Made by a program: the position numbers and the translations under genes | Assembly (NCBI GenBank): GCA_947302655.1 | Contig: CAMYVW010000001.1 | Span: 124,001 to 188,000 of the forward strand | Length of the DNA stretch: 64,000 nt | Reading direction: 5' to 3' | Source of the DNA: an uncultured Mycoplasmatota bacterium | GTDB taxonomy: Bacteria > Bacillota_I > Bacilli_A > RF39 > UBA660 | Notes under the pieces: model-generated | The model's database searches: none | What the model saw: only the letters and a program-made list of their open reading frames with translations | Told to the model about the DNA's origin: nothing | In this document: positions 8,784 to 17,371 of the stretch, in pieces | How positions within the stretch are numbered: the first letter of the stretch is position 1 | Layout of the letters: each line of letters starts with the position of its first letter

Positions 8784-11012
8784 TTATTTTTCTTCTTGAA
8801 GTGCTACAAGAACTTCTCTTGGTTTAGAGCCATTTTGTGGTCCAACAATGCCTCTTTCTTCAAGTAAATCAATAATTCTTGCAGCTCTATTATATCCAAG
8901 TCTAAATTTTCTTTGGATAAGTGATGCACTTATTTTACCTGTTTGAATAGCAAACTCTACAACTTCATCATATACAGGATCGTCATATCCATCACTTGAT
9001 CCAGAACCAGATGAAGTACCGATAGATGGATTATCAAGATTCATTGAATCATCATATTTAGCTGCTTGTTGTTTACATACATAATCAATAACTTTTTTAA
9101 TTTCATCATCAGATATAAAGCATCCTTGAATACGGATTGGAGTATTTTCTCCCATCGGAAGAAATAACATATCACCTTTACCAAGAAGTTTTTCTGCTCC
9201 TGACATATCTAGTATAGTTCGAGAATCAATACTTGATGCTACAGCAAAGGCAATTCTTGATGGAATGTTGGCTTTAACGACACCTGTAATAACATCAGTA
9301 GATGGTCTTTGAGTTGCAACGATTAAATGAATACCAGCAGCACGAGCCATCTGAGTAATTCTTAATATTGAATCTTCAACTTCTTTAGATGCAACAAGCA
9401 TTAAATCAGCTAGTTCATCAATAATAGTAACTAAATAATACATTTTCTTTTGAGGTGCTTCTGGATGTTTCTTGTTTTCTTTTTCAATCATATCATTATA
9501 TGATTCAATATTCTTTGCACCTTTTTCAGTAAATTCATTATATCTTCGTTCCATTTCTGAAACAACTCTTTGTAGTGCAACCGATGCTTTTTTAGGATCA
9601 GTTACTACTGGAGTAAGTAAATGTGGAACGCCATTATAATTTGATAGTTCAACTTTTTTAGGGTCTACTAATACTAGTTTAACTTCATCAGGTCTATAGT
9701 TCATAAGTATTGATGTAATTATACTATTTGTACAAACTGATTTACCTGAGCCAGTAGATCCGGCAATAAGTAGATGTGGCATTTTTGATAAATCAGATAG
9801 TATAGGAGTACCCATAATATCTTTACCAAGAGCAACATTTATCTTTCCTTTAGGTTTATCATTACTTAAAAGAATTTCTTTAATACAAACTGTTGAAACA
9901 GATGAATTAGGTATTTCAATACCTATGGTATTCTTTCCTGGAATTGGTGCTTGAATACGTACATCTGTTGCTGCCATACCAAGAGCAATTTCTTTATTAA
10001 CACTAGTAATTCTACTTACCTTAGTTCCATTTGGAACAGTTAATTCATACTGAGTTACAGCAGGTCCAATATGTATTTTTACAACTTTAGCAGTAATCCC
10101 AAAATCAAGAAGTAATCTTTCTAATGTATCTTTATTTTTTCTCATTTCATTTTGATTAATATTTGATCCTTGATTTAGAGGAGAATCATTTAAAATACTA
10201 AGAGGAGGTAACTTATAATGAAGATTTTCAGTTACATTATCGTTACGTTGAGATTCTATTTTTTGCTCTAAAGCTTGAGGAGCTGGAGTTTTAAGTTCAG
10301 ATACATCAGTGATGATAATTTTATCTTCTTTATTTTTTTCTTCACCTAATTTTTTCATTTGTGACGAGTAATCATTTATTTCAATATCATCAGGAACGAT
10401 ACTCTCATCAGTTTTATTTTTCTTTTTAAATAAACTTTTAAATTTTTGAAGAAAATCAGCAAATGTTATATCAAATAACAAGATAAGTCCAAATACTAAT
10501 AAGACAACTTCAACAATCTTAGTACCATTTAATCCAAATAAAGATGAGAAAAGGAATGAAAATAATGCTCCAATAATTCCTCCACCAATTTCAATTGATG
10601 TAGAACCTGATGTAAATAATGCTGTTTTTCCATTTATAGTACTAATTCTTTCCATAAAATTATCCATTGTTTTAGAAAAAATTTGACTACCAGTCTTAGC
10701 ATTTTCAACAAAACCAAAATGGCTTGCAACTAGAACTACTATGACAATAACATATAAACCAAGTAGTTTACTGGAAAAGAATTTAGGTAGTTTTCTTTTA
10801 AAAAGCATGTATGCGCCAAGCGATAAAATACCTATTAAAAGGAACATCCACCATGTACCTACTAAAAAAATACTAAACTTTTTTAAAAGAGATCCAACAG
10901 GTCCGAACCCAAAACCAATAATTCCAACAAGAATTAAAAATAGTCCTGTAAGCTCAACACTATACTTAAATTTAGTTACTTTTTCTTTTTTTCTACGTTT
11001 ATGCTTTGCCAT
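8784..11012 (-). CDS. ftsK: DNA translocase FtsK/SpoIIIE
   Basis: A hexameric, ATP-driven double-stranded DNA pump at the division septum that clears and segregates chromosome ends and, in spore formers, moves the chromosome into the forespore. At 742 residues it has four hydrophobic segments in the first 190 residues, an acidic and charged linker, the alpha/beta motor with Walker A GSTGSGKS near residue 417 and Walker B TIIDELADLM near 530, and a C-terminal winged-helix gamma domain (IQRKFRLGYNRAARIIDLLEERGIVG) that reads polar DNA motifs. The start at 11012 is chosen over an in-frame ATG at 11024 because GGTGA lies 5 bases upstream and a strong promoter places the transcript start just ahead of it. 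Confidence 0.96.
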   Translation of the reverse strand: MAKHKRRKKEKVTKFKYSVELTGLFLILVGIIGFGFGPVGSLLKKFSIFLVGTWWMFLLIGILSLGAYMLFKRKLPKFFSSKLLGLYVIVIVVLVASHFGFVENAKTGSQIFSKTMDNFMERISTINGKTALFTSGSTSIEIGGGIIGALFSFLFSSLFGLNGTKIVEVVLLVFGLILLFDITFADFLQKFKSLFKKKNKTDESIVPDDIEINDYSSQMKKLGEEKNKEDKIIITDVSELKTPAPQALEQKIESQRNDNVTENLHYKLPPLSILNDSPLNQGSNINQNEMRKNKDTLERLLLDFGITAKVVKIHIGPAVTQYELTVPNGTKVSRITSVNKEIALGMAATDVRIQAPIPGKNTIGIEIPNSSVSTVCIKEILLSNDKPKGKINVALGKDIMGTPILSDLSKMPHLLIAGSTGSGKSVCTNSIITSILMNYRPDEVKLVLVDPKKVELSNYNGVPHLLTPVVTDPKKASVALQRVVSEMERRYNEFTEKGAKNIESYNDMIEKENKKHPEAPQKKMYYLVTIIDELADLMLVASKEVEDSILRITQMARAAGIHLIVATQRPSTDVITGVVKANIPSRIAFAVASSIDSRTILDMSGAEKLLGKGDMLFLPMGENTPIRIQGCFISDDEIKKVIDYVCKQQAAKYDDSMNLDNPSIGTSSGSGSSDGYDDPVYDEVVEFAIQTGKISASLIQRKFRLGYNRAARIIDLLEERGIVGPQNGSKPREVLVALQEEK

Positions 11013-11028
11013 ATTATTCACCATAATA

Positions 11029-11057
11029 ATTATATCTTATTTATTATTTTTTTGCAA
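11029..11057 (-). promoter_or_regulatory. Promoter of ftsK (SigA-type)
   Basis: On the minus strand TTGCAA (11052-11057) and TATAAT (11029-11034) are 17 bases apart. The predicted transcript start is only about 10 bases before the chosen ATG at 11012. TTGCAA is its own reverse complement, so the same hexamer could also act as -35 for the divergent cotJ genes, where TATAGC follows 17 bases downstream. Confidence 0.75.
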
Positions 11058-11113
11058 AATAAATAGGCAATTTTTATAGCTCCTGCATAATCTAAAGGTA
11101 GGGAGGAAATAAT

Positions 11114-11512
11114 ATGTATTTTGATGACTATAGTTTTATTGATAATATTGAATTATTTGCAGGCAAAAGTATAAATATAAATGATAGTGGATATATTTAT
11201 GGAAATATGTTTAAAGATGAATATAAACCATATAAAAATTACTCAGTTTATAAATTAAAATCCGATACTGAAGAAGGAAATCTTAAACTTAAAATTATGG
11301 AAGAAATGTTTATTATTAATGATTTAAATCTATATCTTGATCTTCATCCAGGTGATGTGGATGTATATAGTTATTTTAAAAATCATGAAAACCTATTAGA
11401 AAGATATATAAATGAATATCAAAATAATTATGGAAGTATTTATTTAAATGCAGTTAAAGAAAAATATAATTGGATAAATAGTCCATGGCCTTGGGAGGAT
11501 AAAAATGTATAA
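11114..11512 (+). CDS. cotJB: Spore coat protein CotJB, apparently fused to a CotJA-like N-terminus
   Basis: CotJA, CotJB and CotJC form a small complex in the inner layers of the endospore coat. Residues about 60-128 match CotJB: a helical EEMFIINDLNLYLDLHPGD, a second helix LLERYINEYQNNYG, and the diagnostic SPWPWE near the end. The first about 55 residues contain YGNMFKDEYKPYKNY, which resembles the G-T-L-F-P-x-L-x-K-P-[FY] core of CotJA, so the two may be fused; CotJB alone is usually about 85-90 residues and this is 132. The start has GGGAGG eight bases upstream. The 3' end overlaps cotJC by 8 bases. In Bacillus this operon is read by the mother-cell factor SigE; I did not identify such a promoter. 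Confidence 0.8.
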   Translation: MYFDDYSFIDNIELFAGKSININDSGYIYGNMFKDEYKPYKNYSVYKLKSDTEEGNLKLKIMEEMFIINDLNLYLDLHPGDVDVYSYFKNHENLLERYINEYQNNYGSIYLNAVKEKYNWINSPWPWEDKNV

Positions 11513-12068
11513 GTATAATAAAATATTAAATTATCCTGTTAATATTAAAAATAAAGATTTAAAAATGGCAAAATTAATAATTACACAACTAGGTGGTTAT
11601 GCAGGAGAACTAGGTGCAGCTTTAAGATATTTTTGTCAAAAATTTACTATGCCCGATGATGAAGGTAAAGCACTTTTAAATGATATTGCAACTGAGGAAT
11701 TAGGTCATGTAGAAATGATTTCATCTATTTTATGTGGCTTAATGAAAGATGCATCGTTAAAGGAATTAGAAGAAGCTGGACTTAGTGGTTACTATGTAGA
11801 ACATGGAAAAGGAATATATCCTCTTGATACTGGAGAAGTACAATTTGATACTAAACTTTTTGCAGTAACAGGAGATCCAATCGTAGATTTAGAAGAAGAC
11901 TTAGCGGCAGAAGAAAAAGCAAGAATTGTCTATGAGAGATTAATTGATTATGCTAAAACAGATGATTTAATAGCGCCTTTACTTTTTTTAAGACAAAGAG
12001 AAGTTGTTCATTATAATAGGTTTAAGGAATTATTAGAAAAATACAAAAGAGAGAAAGATATTAAATAA
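11505..12068 (+). CDS. cotJC: Spore coat manganese-catalase-like protein CotJC
   Basis: A di-manganese catalase-family protein of the spore coat. The 187-residue length is normal for CotJC. The four-helix-bundle metal ligands are visible: AGELGA (Glu), ATEELGHVEM (Glu-Glu-x-x-His), a later Glu in DLEEDLAAEEKARIVYE, and REVVHYNRF (Glu...His). The gene overlaps cotJB by 8 bases and shares its transcript. In Bacillus CotJC is needed to hold CotJA in the coat; whether it breaks down peroxide here is not known. The start overlaps the upstream gene, with GGGAGG inside the cotJB 3' end. Confidence 0.93.
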   Translation: MYKYNKILNYPVNIKNKDLKMAKLIITQLGGYAGELGAALRYFCQKFTMPDDEGKALLNDIATEELGHVEMISSILCGLMKDASLKELEEAGLSGYYVEHGKGIYPLDTGEVQFDTKLFAVTGDPIVDLEEDLAAEEKARIVYERLIDYAKTDDLIAPLLFLRQREVVHYNRFKELLEKYKREKDIK

Positions 12069-12079
12069 AGAATAATAAG

Positions 12080-12105
12080 GCATAATATTATAGGTGATAT
12101 TATGC
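12080..12105 (+). promoter_or_regulatory. Hairpin covering ribosome-binding site and start codon of next gene
   Basis: GCATAATAT (12080-12088) pairs perfectly with ATATTATGC (12097-12105). The AGGTG ribosome-binding site lies in the 8-base loop and the ATG (12102-12104) in the 3' strand, so the fold would hide the start codon. Confidence 0.5.
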
Positions 12106-12584
12106 TTTATTTTTTAGTAATAAAAATTTTTTTTGCTAGAATTGTTGACGTATCATTAGGAACATATAAAACACTTTTAACAGTAAAGGGTAAAATAATT
12201 CTACCTACAGTTGTTGCGTTTATAGAAGTAATTATATGGTTTTATGTTGCAAGAGAAGCTTTAATAGTAAATGAAAAATCAATATTAATACCAATTTCAT
12301 ATGCATCTGGATATGCTATTGGTGGTTTAATTGGATCTATTGTTTCTAATAAATTAATTAATTCTGTTCTTGAAGTAAAAATATATAATTTTAATAAAAA
12401 AGTATTAACATATTTAAATGAAAATAAAATTAATTTTTTCTATATTAAAAACCATTTAATTGTATTTTATTTAACTAAGAACTATGACAGAAAATATATT
12501 CGAGAAATACATAAAATATCTAAAAATAGCATAATATATACAAAAGAGGTCAAATTAGAACAATTTAAAAAATATAAATTATAA
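12102..12584 (+). CDS. UPF0316/DUF2179-type membrane protein (YebE-like)
   Basis: A 160-residue protein with three N-terminal membrane segments and a small cytoplasmic C-terminal domain. The opening (FFARIVDVSLGTYKTLLTVKGK...PTVVAFIEVIIWFYV) is the conserved DUF5698 membrane part, and the later part (YLNENKINFFYIKNHLIVFYLTKNYDRKYI) corresponds to the DUF2179 fold. The function of the family is unknown; proteins with DUF2179 are often linked to nucleotide signalling or transport. The start has AGGTGAT four bases upstream, inside a hairpin loop. It lies 34 bases after cotJC without a terminator and may be co-transcribed with it. Confidence 0.8.
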   Translation: MLYFLVIKIFFARIVDVSLGTYKTLLTVKGKIILPTVVAFIEVIIWFYVAREALIVNEKSILIPISYASGYAIGGLIGSIVSNKLINSVLEVKIYNFNKKVLTYLNENKINFFYIKNHLIVFYLTKNYDRKYIREIHKISKNSIIYTKEVKLEQFKKYKL

Positions 12585-12592
12585 GGATTTAC

Positions 12593-12620
12593 TTGCAATA
12601 AGATTATATTATGTTATAAT
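12593..12620 (+). promoter_or_regulatory. Promoter of the rimP-nusA-infB operon
   Basis: TTGCAA (12593-12598) and TATAAT (12615-12620) are separated by 16 bases, directly ahead of the leader hairpin and the rimP gene. Confidence 0.72.
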
Positions 12621-12635
12621 ATGAATACAGATTTT

Positions 12636-12655
12636 GAGTGGGCTAAAACCCACTC
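12636..12655 (+). promoter_or_regulatory. Leader hairpin of the rimP-nusA operon
   Basis: GAGTGGG (12636-12642) pairs with CCCACTC (12649-12655) around CTAAAA, about 16 bases after the -10. A GC-rich hairpin at this position is common ahead of rimP-nusA operons in Firmicutes. There is no T run after it, so it is not a simple terminator. Confidence 0.6.
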
Positions 12656-12678
12656 ATTTGTTGTATAAGAGGTGATTA

Positions 12679-12939
12679 ATTATAGAAACTAAATTAAGTA
12701 ATCTAAAAAAACTTATTTCGGATGCTTTATCAGATAAAGATATTATTGTTGATGAAGTAACTTATCGAAAAGAAGGTACTATAAATTTTCTTGAGATAGT
12801 ACTTGATAAAGAAGAAGGAATAGATTTAGACACTATTGTTGATGCAACAAATATTATTAATCCGATTGTTGATAACATGGACTTTATTGACGAAAGTTTT
12901 GTTATGGACGTTGTAAGTAAGGAAAGAGGAGAAGAGTAA
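12679..12939 (+). CDS. rimP: Ribosome maturation factor RimP, N-terminal domain only, non-standard start
   Basis: RimP helps assemble the 30S subunit. The open frame starts after a TGA at 12673-12675 and has no ATG, GTG or TTG before the conserved region. A strong AGAGGTGAT site (about 12668-12676) points to ATT at 12679 or ATA at 12682. The protein (about 85 residues) matches the RimP N-terminal domain: DIIVDEVTYRKEG, FLEIVLDKEEGIDLDTIVDATNIINPIVD and FVMDVVSKERGEE, where longer homologues read LDVSSPGxERPL. Normal RimP is about 150 residues; the C-terminal SH3-like domain is missing and nusA begins 4 bases after the stop. Position, first in the nusA operon, is the standard one. I take it as a shortened but probably expressed gene; decay is the alternative. 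Confidence 0.8.
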   Translation: MIETKLSNLKKLISDALSDKDIIVDEVTYRKEGTINFLEIVLDKEEGIDLDTIVDATNIINPIVDNMDFIDESFVMDVVSKERGEE

Positions 12940-12943
12940 AAAA

Positions 12944-14110
12944 ATGAGCGCAAAAAAAAGTAAAACAGAAGCTAGTATTGGTATGAATCCAAAAGAATTT
13001 ATTAAAGCACTAGATTTTATTGTTGAAGAAAAAAATATTTCTCGTGAAGTTGTTCTTGAAGCAATGGAACTTGCTTTAACAACAGCTTATAAGAAAAATT
13101 TTGATTCTAAAACAAATGTTAGAGTTGATATAAATTCAGATACAGGAGAAATTAAAGTTTTCTCATATCAAGTTGTTGTTGATGATTTTGATTATGGTAC
13201 TGAAACAACAGATGAAGAAGGTAATGTTATAGTTACTCCACCAGAAATTCCTCTTGATGCACAAATATTACTTGAAGATGCAGAAAAAGAAGTTCCTGGT
13301 ATTAAAGTTGGAGAAACAATTGAAAAAGAAGTTACACCAAAAGACTTTGGCCGTGTAGCTGCAGGTACTGCTAAACAAGTAGTTACTCAAAAAATTAGAG
13401 AAGCTGAAAAAAATAGTATTATTGCAGATTTTGCTGATAAAGAATTTGAAATGATGATTGGTTTAGTAGCAATGGAAGATGCAAATAACTATTATATTGA
13501 TTTAGGTAGAACAAGAGGAATACTTCCTAAAGCAGAATGTATTCCTGGCGAAGAAATCAAGATGGGTTCTAACATTAAAGTATATATTACAAAAGTTGAA
13601 AGTAATACTAAAGGACCTCTTATTCTTTTATCAAGAAAACATTATGGATTTGTTAAAAGATTATTTGAAACTGAAATACCTGAACTTCAAGATGGTACAG
13701 TAGTTCTTTATAGCGTAGCTCGTGAACCAGGTGTAAGAAGTAAAGTTGCTGTTTATTCAACTAACCCAAGAGTAGATGCTAAAGGAGCTTGTATTGGTGA
13801 ACATGGTTCAAGAATAGCAAATATCTTTAAAGAACTTAATGGAGAAAAAGTAGATTTAATTGAATATAATGAAGATCCAATCGAATTTATTAAAAATGCT
13901 TTACAACCTGCTAAGGATGTAATTGTAAGTATAACAGATGAAACTAAAAAAGAAGCCCTTGCAATTGTTAACGATGAAAACTTATCACTAGCAATTGGTA
14001 AGAAAGGAACTAACGTAAAACTTGCTTCACGTTTAACTAAATACAAAATTGATGTTAAAACAATGGATCAAATTACAAAAGAAGGAAATAAAACAGCGGA
14101 GGAAGAATAA
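12944..14110 (+). CDS. nusA: Transcription termination/antitermination factor NusA
   Basis: NusA binds RNA polymerase and nascent RNA and controls pausing, termination and antitermination. The 388 residues show the N-terminal polymerase-binding domain (about 1-135), an S1 domain (IGLVAMEDANNYYIDLGRTRGILP), and two KH domains including DAKGACIGEHGSRI and LAIGKKGTNVKLASRLT. There is no extra C-terminal acidic repeat, as in other Firmicutes. AGAGGAG lies about 10 bases upstream of the ATG, inside the 3' end of rimP. The stop overlaps the ylxR start by one base (TAATG), which fits translational coupling in the rimP-nusA-ylxR-infB-rbfA operon. Confidence 0.96.
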   Translation: MSAKKSKTEASIGMNPKEFIKALDFIVEEKNISREVVLEAMELALTTAYKKNFDSKTNVRVDINSDTGEIKVFSYQVVVDDFDYGTETTDEEGNVIVTPPEIPLDAQILLEDAEKEVPGIKVGETIEKEVTPKDFGRVAAGTAKQVVTQKIREAEKNSIIADFADKEFEMMIGLVAMEDANNYYIDLGRTRGILPKAECIPGEEIKMGSNIKVYITKVESNTKGPLILLSRKHYGFVKRLFETEIPELQDGTVVLYSVAREPGVRSKVAVYSTNPRVDAKGACIGEHGSRIANIFKELNGEKVDLIEYNEDPIEFIKNALQPAKDVIVSITDETKKEALAIVNDENLSLAIGKKGTNVKLASRLTKYKIDVKTMDQITKEGNKTAEEE

Positions 14111-14364
14111 TGAAAAAAATTCCAATGCGAAGCTGTGTTGTAACACGTGAAAAATGTGAGAAGAAAGAATTATTTCGCGTTGTTAGAACACCTGAACAAA
14201 ACGTTATATTAGATGAAACTGGAAAAGCTAATGGTAGAGGAGCATATTTAAAAAAAGATGCTGATGTAATAAATAAAGCTAAAGCTTCTAAAGCGTTAGA
14301 TAAAGTATTAGAAGTGGAAGTTCCAGATAGTTTATATGATGAACTTTTTGAAAAATTAAAATAG
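14110..14364 (+). CDS. ylxR: YlxR/RnpM family RNA-binding protein
   Basis: A small basic protein of 84 residues between nusA and infB. In Bacillus the YlxR protein binds the RNase P RNA and modulates its activity (RnpM). The family signature is visible: PMRSCVVTREKCEKKELFRVVR near the start and GRGAYLKKD in the middle. The ATG overlaps the nusA stop by one base. The ylxQ (L7Ae-like) gene that often follows is absent here; infB begins 17 bases downstream after an AGAGGTGG site. Confidence 0.93.
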   Translation: MKKIPMRSCVVTREKCEKKELFRVVRTPEQNVILDETGKANGRGAYLKKDADVINKAKASKALDKVLEVEVPDSLYDELFEKLK

Positions 14365-14381
14365 AAAGAGGTGGATTTAAC

Positions 14382-16496
14382 ATGATGAGTGTTAAAGATT
14401 ATGCCAATGATGTTAATTTATCAGTTGCAGAAGTACTTAAAAAATGTCGTGAAATGCAAATTGAAGTAAAAACTGCTGAAGATGAATTATCGGAAGATGA
14501 TATTATCATCCTTGATAATGCAATATCATTAATTTCTACAGAGGAAGAAGCTTCATACGAAGAAGAAGATGCCATTGATGAAGTAGTTGATGAAATTATG
14601 GAATCATCAGATATTAAAGGTAACTTCCATGATGAAGAAAAGAAAGAAAAATTTAAAGCTAAAAAAGATAATAGTAAAGAAAATAATGATTACAAAAACT
14701 TAAAGAAACAAATGTATAAACATAAAGAAAAACTTCAAACAAATAATGTTGCTGAAAATGTAGTTCTATATAAAGATGGTATGACAGTACTTGATTTAGC
14801 AAATGAACTTGAGGTTTCAGGAACAGAACTAGTTAAAAAACTAATATCTTTAGGTTTAATGTTATCAGTAAATCAAGCAGTTGATTATGATGCTGCTGAA
14901 CTAATTTGTGAAGAATATAATAAAGTATTAAAGAAAGAAGAAACACAAGATGTTGCTAACTTTGATGCTTATGAAATAGTAGATGACGAAAAAGATCTTG
15001 TTAAAAGACCTCCTATTGTTACTATTATGGGTCATGTTGACCATGGTAAAACAACTTTACTAGATTATATTCGTGATTCACATGTTGTTGAAGGTGAATT
15101 TGGTGGTATCACTCAACATATTGGTGCTTACCAAATTGAATATAATGGTGAAAAAGTAACATTTATTGATACTCCAGGACATGCTGCATTTACAGAAATG
15201 CGTGCTCGTGGAGCAAGCGTAACAGATATCGTTATTATTATAGTTGCAGCAGATGATGGTGTAATGCCTCAAACCAAAGAAGCAGTTGACCATGCTTTAT
15301 CTGCAAATGTACCTATAATTGTTGCTGTTAATAAAATAGATAAACCAGATGCAAATATTGATAGAATTTATCAAGAAATGGCTGCAATAAACATTACTCC
15401 AGAATCTTGGGGTGGAAATATACCATTTATAAATCTATCTGCTAAAACAGGTGAAGGAGTAGATAAACTTCTTGAAACTATTTTAGCTATTGCAGAAGTA
15501 TCAGATTTAAAAGCAAATCCAAATAGATATGCTATTGGTTCTGTTATTGAATCTAAAGTAGATAAGAAAATTGGTGGAATTGCATCACTACTTATTATGA
15601 ATGGTACACTTAGAATTGGTGATCCAATTGTTGTTGGTACTGGTGCTGGTAAAGTAAGAACCATGAAAAATGATTCTGGCAAATCAATTGTTGAAGCAGG
15701 ACCTGCTACTCCAGTTGAAATTACTGGACTATCTGAAAACCCATCAGCTGGTGATAAATTCATGGCTTTTGAAACAGAAAGCCAAGCTAAAGAAGTTGCT
15801 GAAAAAAGAGCTATTGCTGCTAGAGAAAACAAATTCAAAAAACAAGCATTAACTCTAGATGATTTATTTGCAAGAATTGATGCTGGTCAAAAAGAAATTA
15901 ATGTTGTACTTAAAGCAGACGTTAGAGGTTCTGAAGAAGCAGTTAAAAACTCTTTAGAAAAAATAGACGTTGAAGGCGTTAAAGTTAAAGTTATTAGAAG
16001 TGGTATTGGAGCTATCACTGAAAGTGATGTTGTTCTAGCTAATGCATCTGATGCTGTTATTATAGGTTTTAACGTTGTTCCAACAAATACTGCTAAAGAT
16101 GTAGCAAAAGAATATAGTGTTGATATAAGACTTTATACAATAATTTATAAAGCTGTAGAAGAAATGGAACTTGCCATGAAAGGTATGCTTGACCCAGAAT
16201 TTGAAGAAAAAATTCTTGGTACAGCTGAAATCAGAAAAATATTTAAATTTAGTAAAATTGGTAATATAGCAGGTTGCTATATAACTGATGGTATTGCTAA
16301 AAATGGTGCAAGTGCTAGAGTAATTAGAGATGGTGCTGTTATCTATGATGGTAAAATTGCATCTATTCAAAGAGAAAAAGATACAGTTAAAGAAGTTAAA
16401 AAAGGCTTTGAGTGTGGTATTACACTTGAAAACTTTAGTGACATCAAAGAAAATGACACAATCGAAATGTTCGAGTTAGTCGAGGTTAAAAGATAA
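14382..16496 (+). CDS. infB: Translation initiation factor IF-2
   Basis: IF-2 is the GTPase that brings initiator fMet-tRNA to the 30S subunit and promotes joining of the 50S. The 704 residues comprise a short charged N-terminal region, the IF2-N motif ([17 protein letters not shown]), the G domain with G1 [10 protein letters not shown]3 DTPGH and G4 NKID, the beta-barrel domain II, and the C-terminal domains ending in the fMet-tRNA-binding C2 ([18 protein letters not shown]). Two adjacent ATG codons at 14382 and 14385 are both acceptable starts. The stop overlaps rbfA by one base. Confidence 0.97.
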   Translation: MMSVKDYANDVNLSVAEVLKKCREMQIEVKTAEDELSEDDIIILDNAISLISTEEEASYEEEDAIDEVVDEIMESSDIKGNFHDEEKKEKFKAKKDNSKENNDYKNLKKQMYKHKEKLQTNNVAENVVLYKDGMTVLDLANELEVSGTELVKKLISLGLMLSVNQAVDYDAAELICEEYNKVLKKEETQDVANFDAYEIVDDEKDLVKRPPIVTIMGHVDHGKTTLLDYIRDSHVVEGEFGGITQHIGAYQIEYNGEKVTFIDTPGHAAFTEMRARGASVTDIVIIIVAADDGVMPQTKEAVDHALSANVPIIVAVNKIDKPDANIDRIYQEMAAINITPESWGGNIPFINLSAKTGEGVDKLLETILAIAEVSDLKANPNRYAIGSVIESKVDKKIGGIASLLIMNGTLRIGDPIVVGTGAGKVRTMKNDSGKSIVEAGPATPVEITGLSENPSAGDKFMAFETESQAKEVAEKRAIAARENKFKKQALTLDDLFARIDAGQKEINVVLKADVRGSEEAVKNSLEKIDVEGVKVKVIRSGIGAITESDVVLANASDAVIIGFNVVPTNTAKDVAKEYSVDIRLYTIIYKAVEEMELAMKGMLDPEFEEKILGTAEIRKIFKFSKIGNIAGCYITDGIAKNGASARVIRDGAVIYDGKIASIQREKDTVKEVKKGFECGITLENFSDIKENDTIEMFELVEVKR

Positions 16497-16837
16497 TGAG
16501 TAAAATTAAATGTGAGAGAATAGCAAGTGATATGATAAGAATCATTAGTAATATTTTAGCTAATGAGTCTCGTGATGAACTTTTAAAAACGGTTACAATT
16601 ACAGGTTGTACTGTATCAAATGATTTAGGTTATGCTAAGGTTTATTTTACAAGCACAAGTAACTTATCTAATGAGCAAATGGAAAAAGAACTAGCAGAAG
16701 CATCAGGGTATATTAGACATGAACTTGCTGAAAGAATTGAAATTCGTCATACTCCAGAATTACATTTTGTATATGATGAATCAATCGCATACGGAAATCG
16801 TATTGAAGAATTAATTAAAGAAATTAATGAAAAATAA
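16496..16837 (+). CDS. rbfA: Ribosome-binding factor A
   Basis: RbfA binds the free 30S subunit and helps 16S rRNA maturation. The 113-residue protein has the single KH-like domain of the family, with the opening RIASDMIRIISNIL, the strand GYAKVYFT and the closing pair IRHTPELHFVYDESIAYGNRIEELI. It overlaps infB by one base (TAATG) and is followed by a terminator, so it closes this operon. Confidence 0.96.
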   Translation: MSKIKCERIASDMIRIISNILANESRDELLKTVTITGCTVSNDLGYAKVYFTSTSNLSNEQMEKELAEASGYIRHELAERIEIRHTPELHFVYDESIAYGNRIEELIKEINEK

Positions 16838-16840
16838 AAT

Positions 16841-16866
16841 AATCAACTTTTAAGTTGATTTTTTTA
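16841..16866 (+). terminator. Terminator after rbfA
   Basis: AATCAACTT (16841-16849) and AAGTTGATT (16852-16860) form the stem, followed by TTTTTT. Confidence 0.85.
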
Positions 16867-16904
16867 TATTTTATTTATGTTATAATCAAGTTAAGGTGAG
16901 TTTT

Positions 16905-17366
16905 ATGATTATAGGTTTGTTAATTACAATTGTTTTATCTTTATTTTTACAAAGTATGCCAGTTTTTTATGATGGAGAAGGTGTGTATCAAATTAATAAA
17001 CTTGAATATAGCTATACAAGTGGATACGCAGTAAACAGTGATGTATCATATAAAATTGATTGTGACGATAAATGTATATTAATTATTAAAGAATATGGTA
17101 AAGATGAAAAGGATGTAATTAAAAAATCTTTAACTAATAAAGACATGGATAAGTTTGAAGATATGCTTAATAAATATCATGTATTATCATGGAAAGGATT
17201 TAATAAGTCTGATAAAAATGTATTAGATGGAAACTCATTTAGTTTCCACCTAAGATATAATGATGATGAAAAATTATCAGCAAGTGGTTACATGATGTAT
17301 CCAGATTATTATAATAATTTCAAAGAAAACTTTGAAGATTATATAGATGAAATAAAAAGCAGGTGA
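16905..17366 (+). CDS. Secreted or membrane-anchored protein of unknown function
   Basis: A 153-residue protein with an N-terminal hydrophobic stretch (about residues 1-20) that can act as signal anchor and no lipobox cysteine. The outside domain contains FEDMLNKYHVLSWKGFNKSDKNVLDG and SGYMMYPDYY. From memory, this pattern occurs in uncharacterised extracytoplasmic proteins of gut Firmicutes. I can give no function. The start at 16905 is preferred over GTG at 16896 because that GTG is part of the AAGGTGA ribosome-binding site. TATAAT at 16881-16886 is the likely -10. The TGA stop overlaps the ribosome-binding site of truB, so the two genes are probably translationally coupled. Confidence 0.65.
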   Translation: MIIGLLITIVLSLFLQSMPVFYDGEGVYQINKLEYSYTSGYAVNSDVSYKIDCDDKCILIIKEYGKDEKDVIKKSLTNKDMDKFEDMLNKYHVLSWKGFNKSDKNVLDGNSFSFHLRYNDDEKLSASGYMMYPDYYNNFKENFEDYIDEIKSR

Positions 17367-17371
17367 TTTTT

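Noticed and set aside
15371-15838. 155-codon minus-strand frame inside infB
   Set aside because: It lies wholly opposite a highly conserved gene and has no homology that I recognise.
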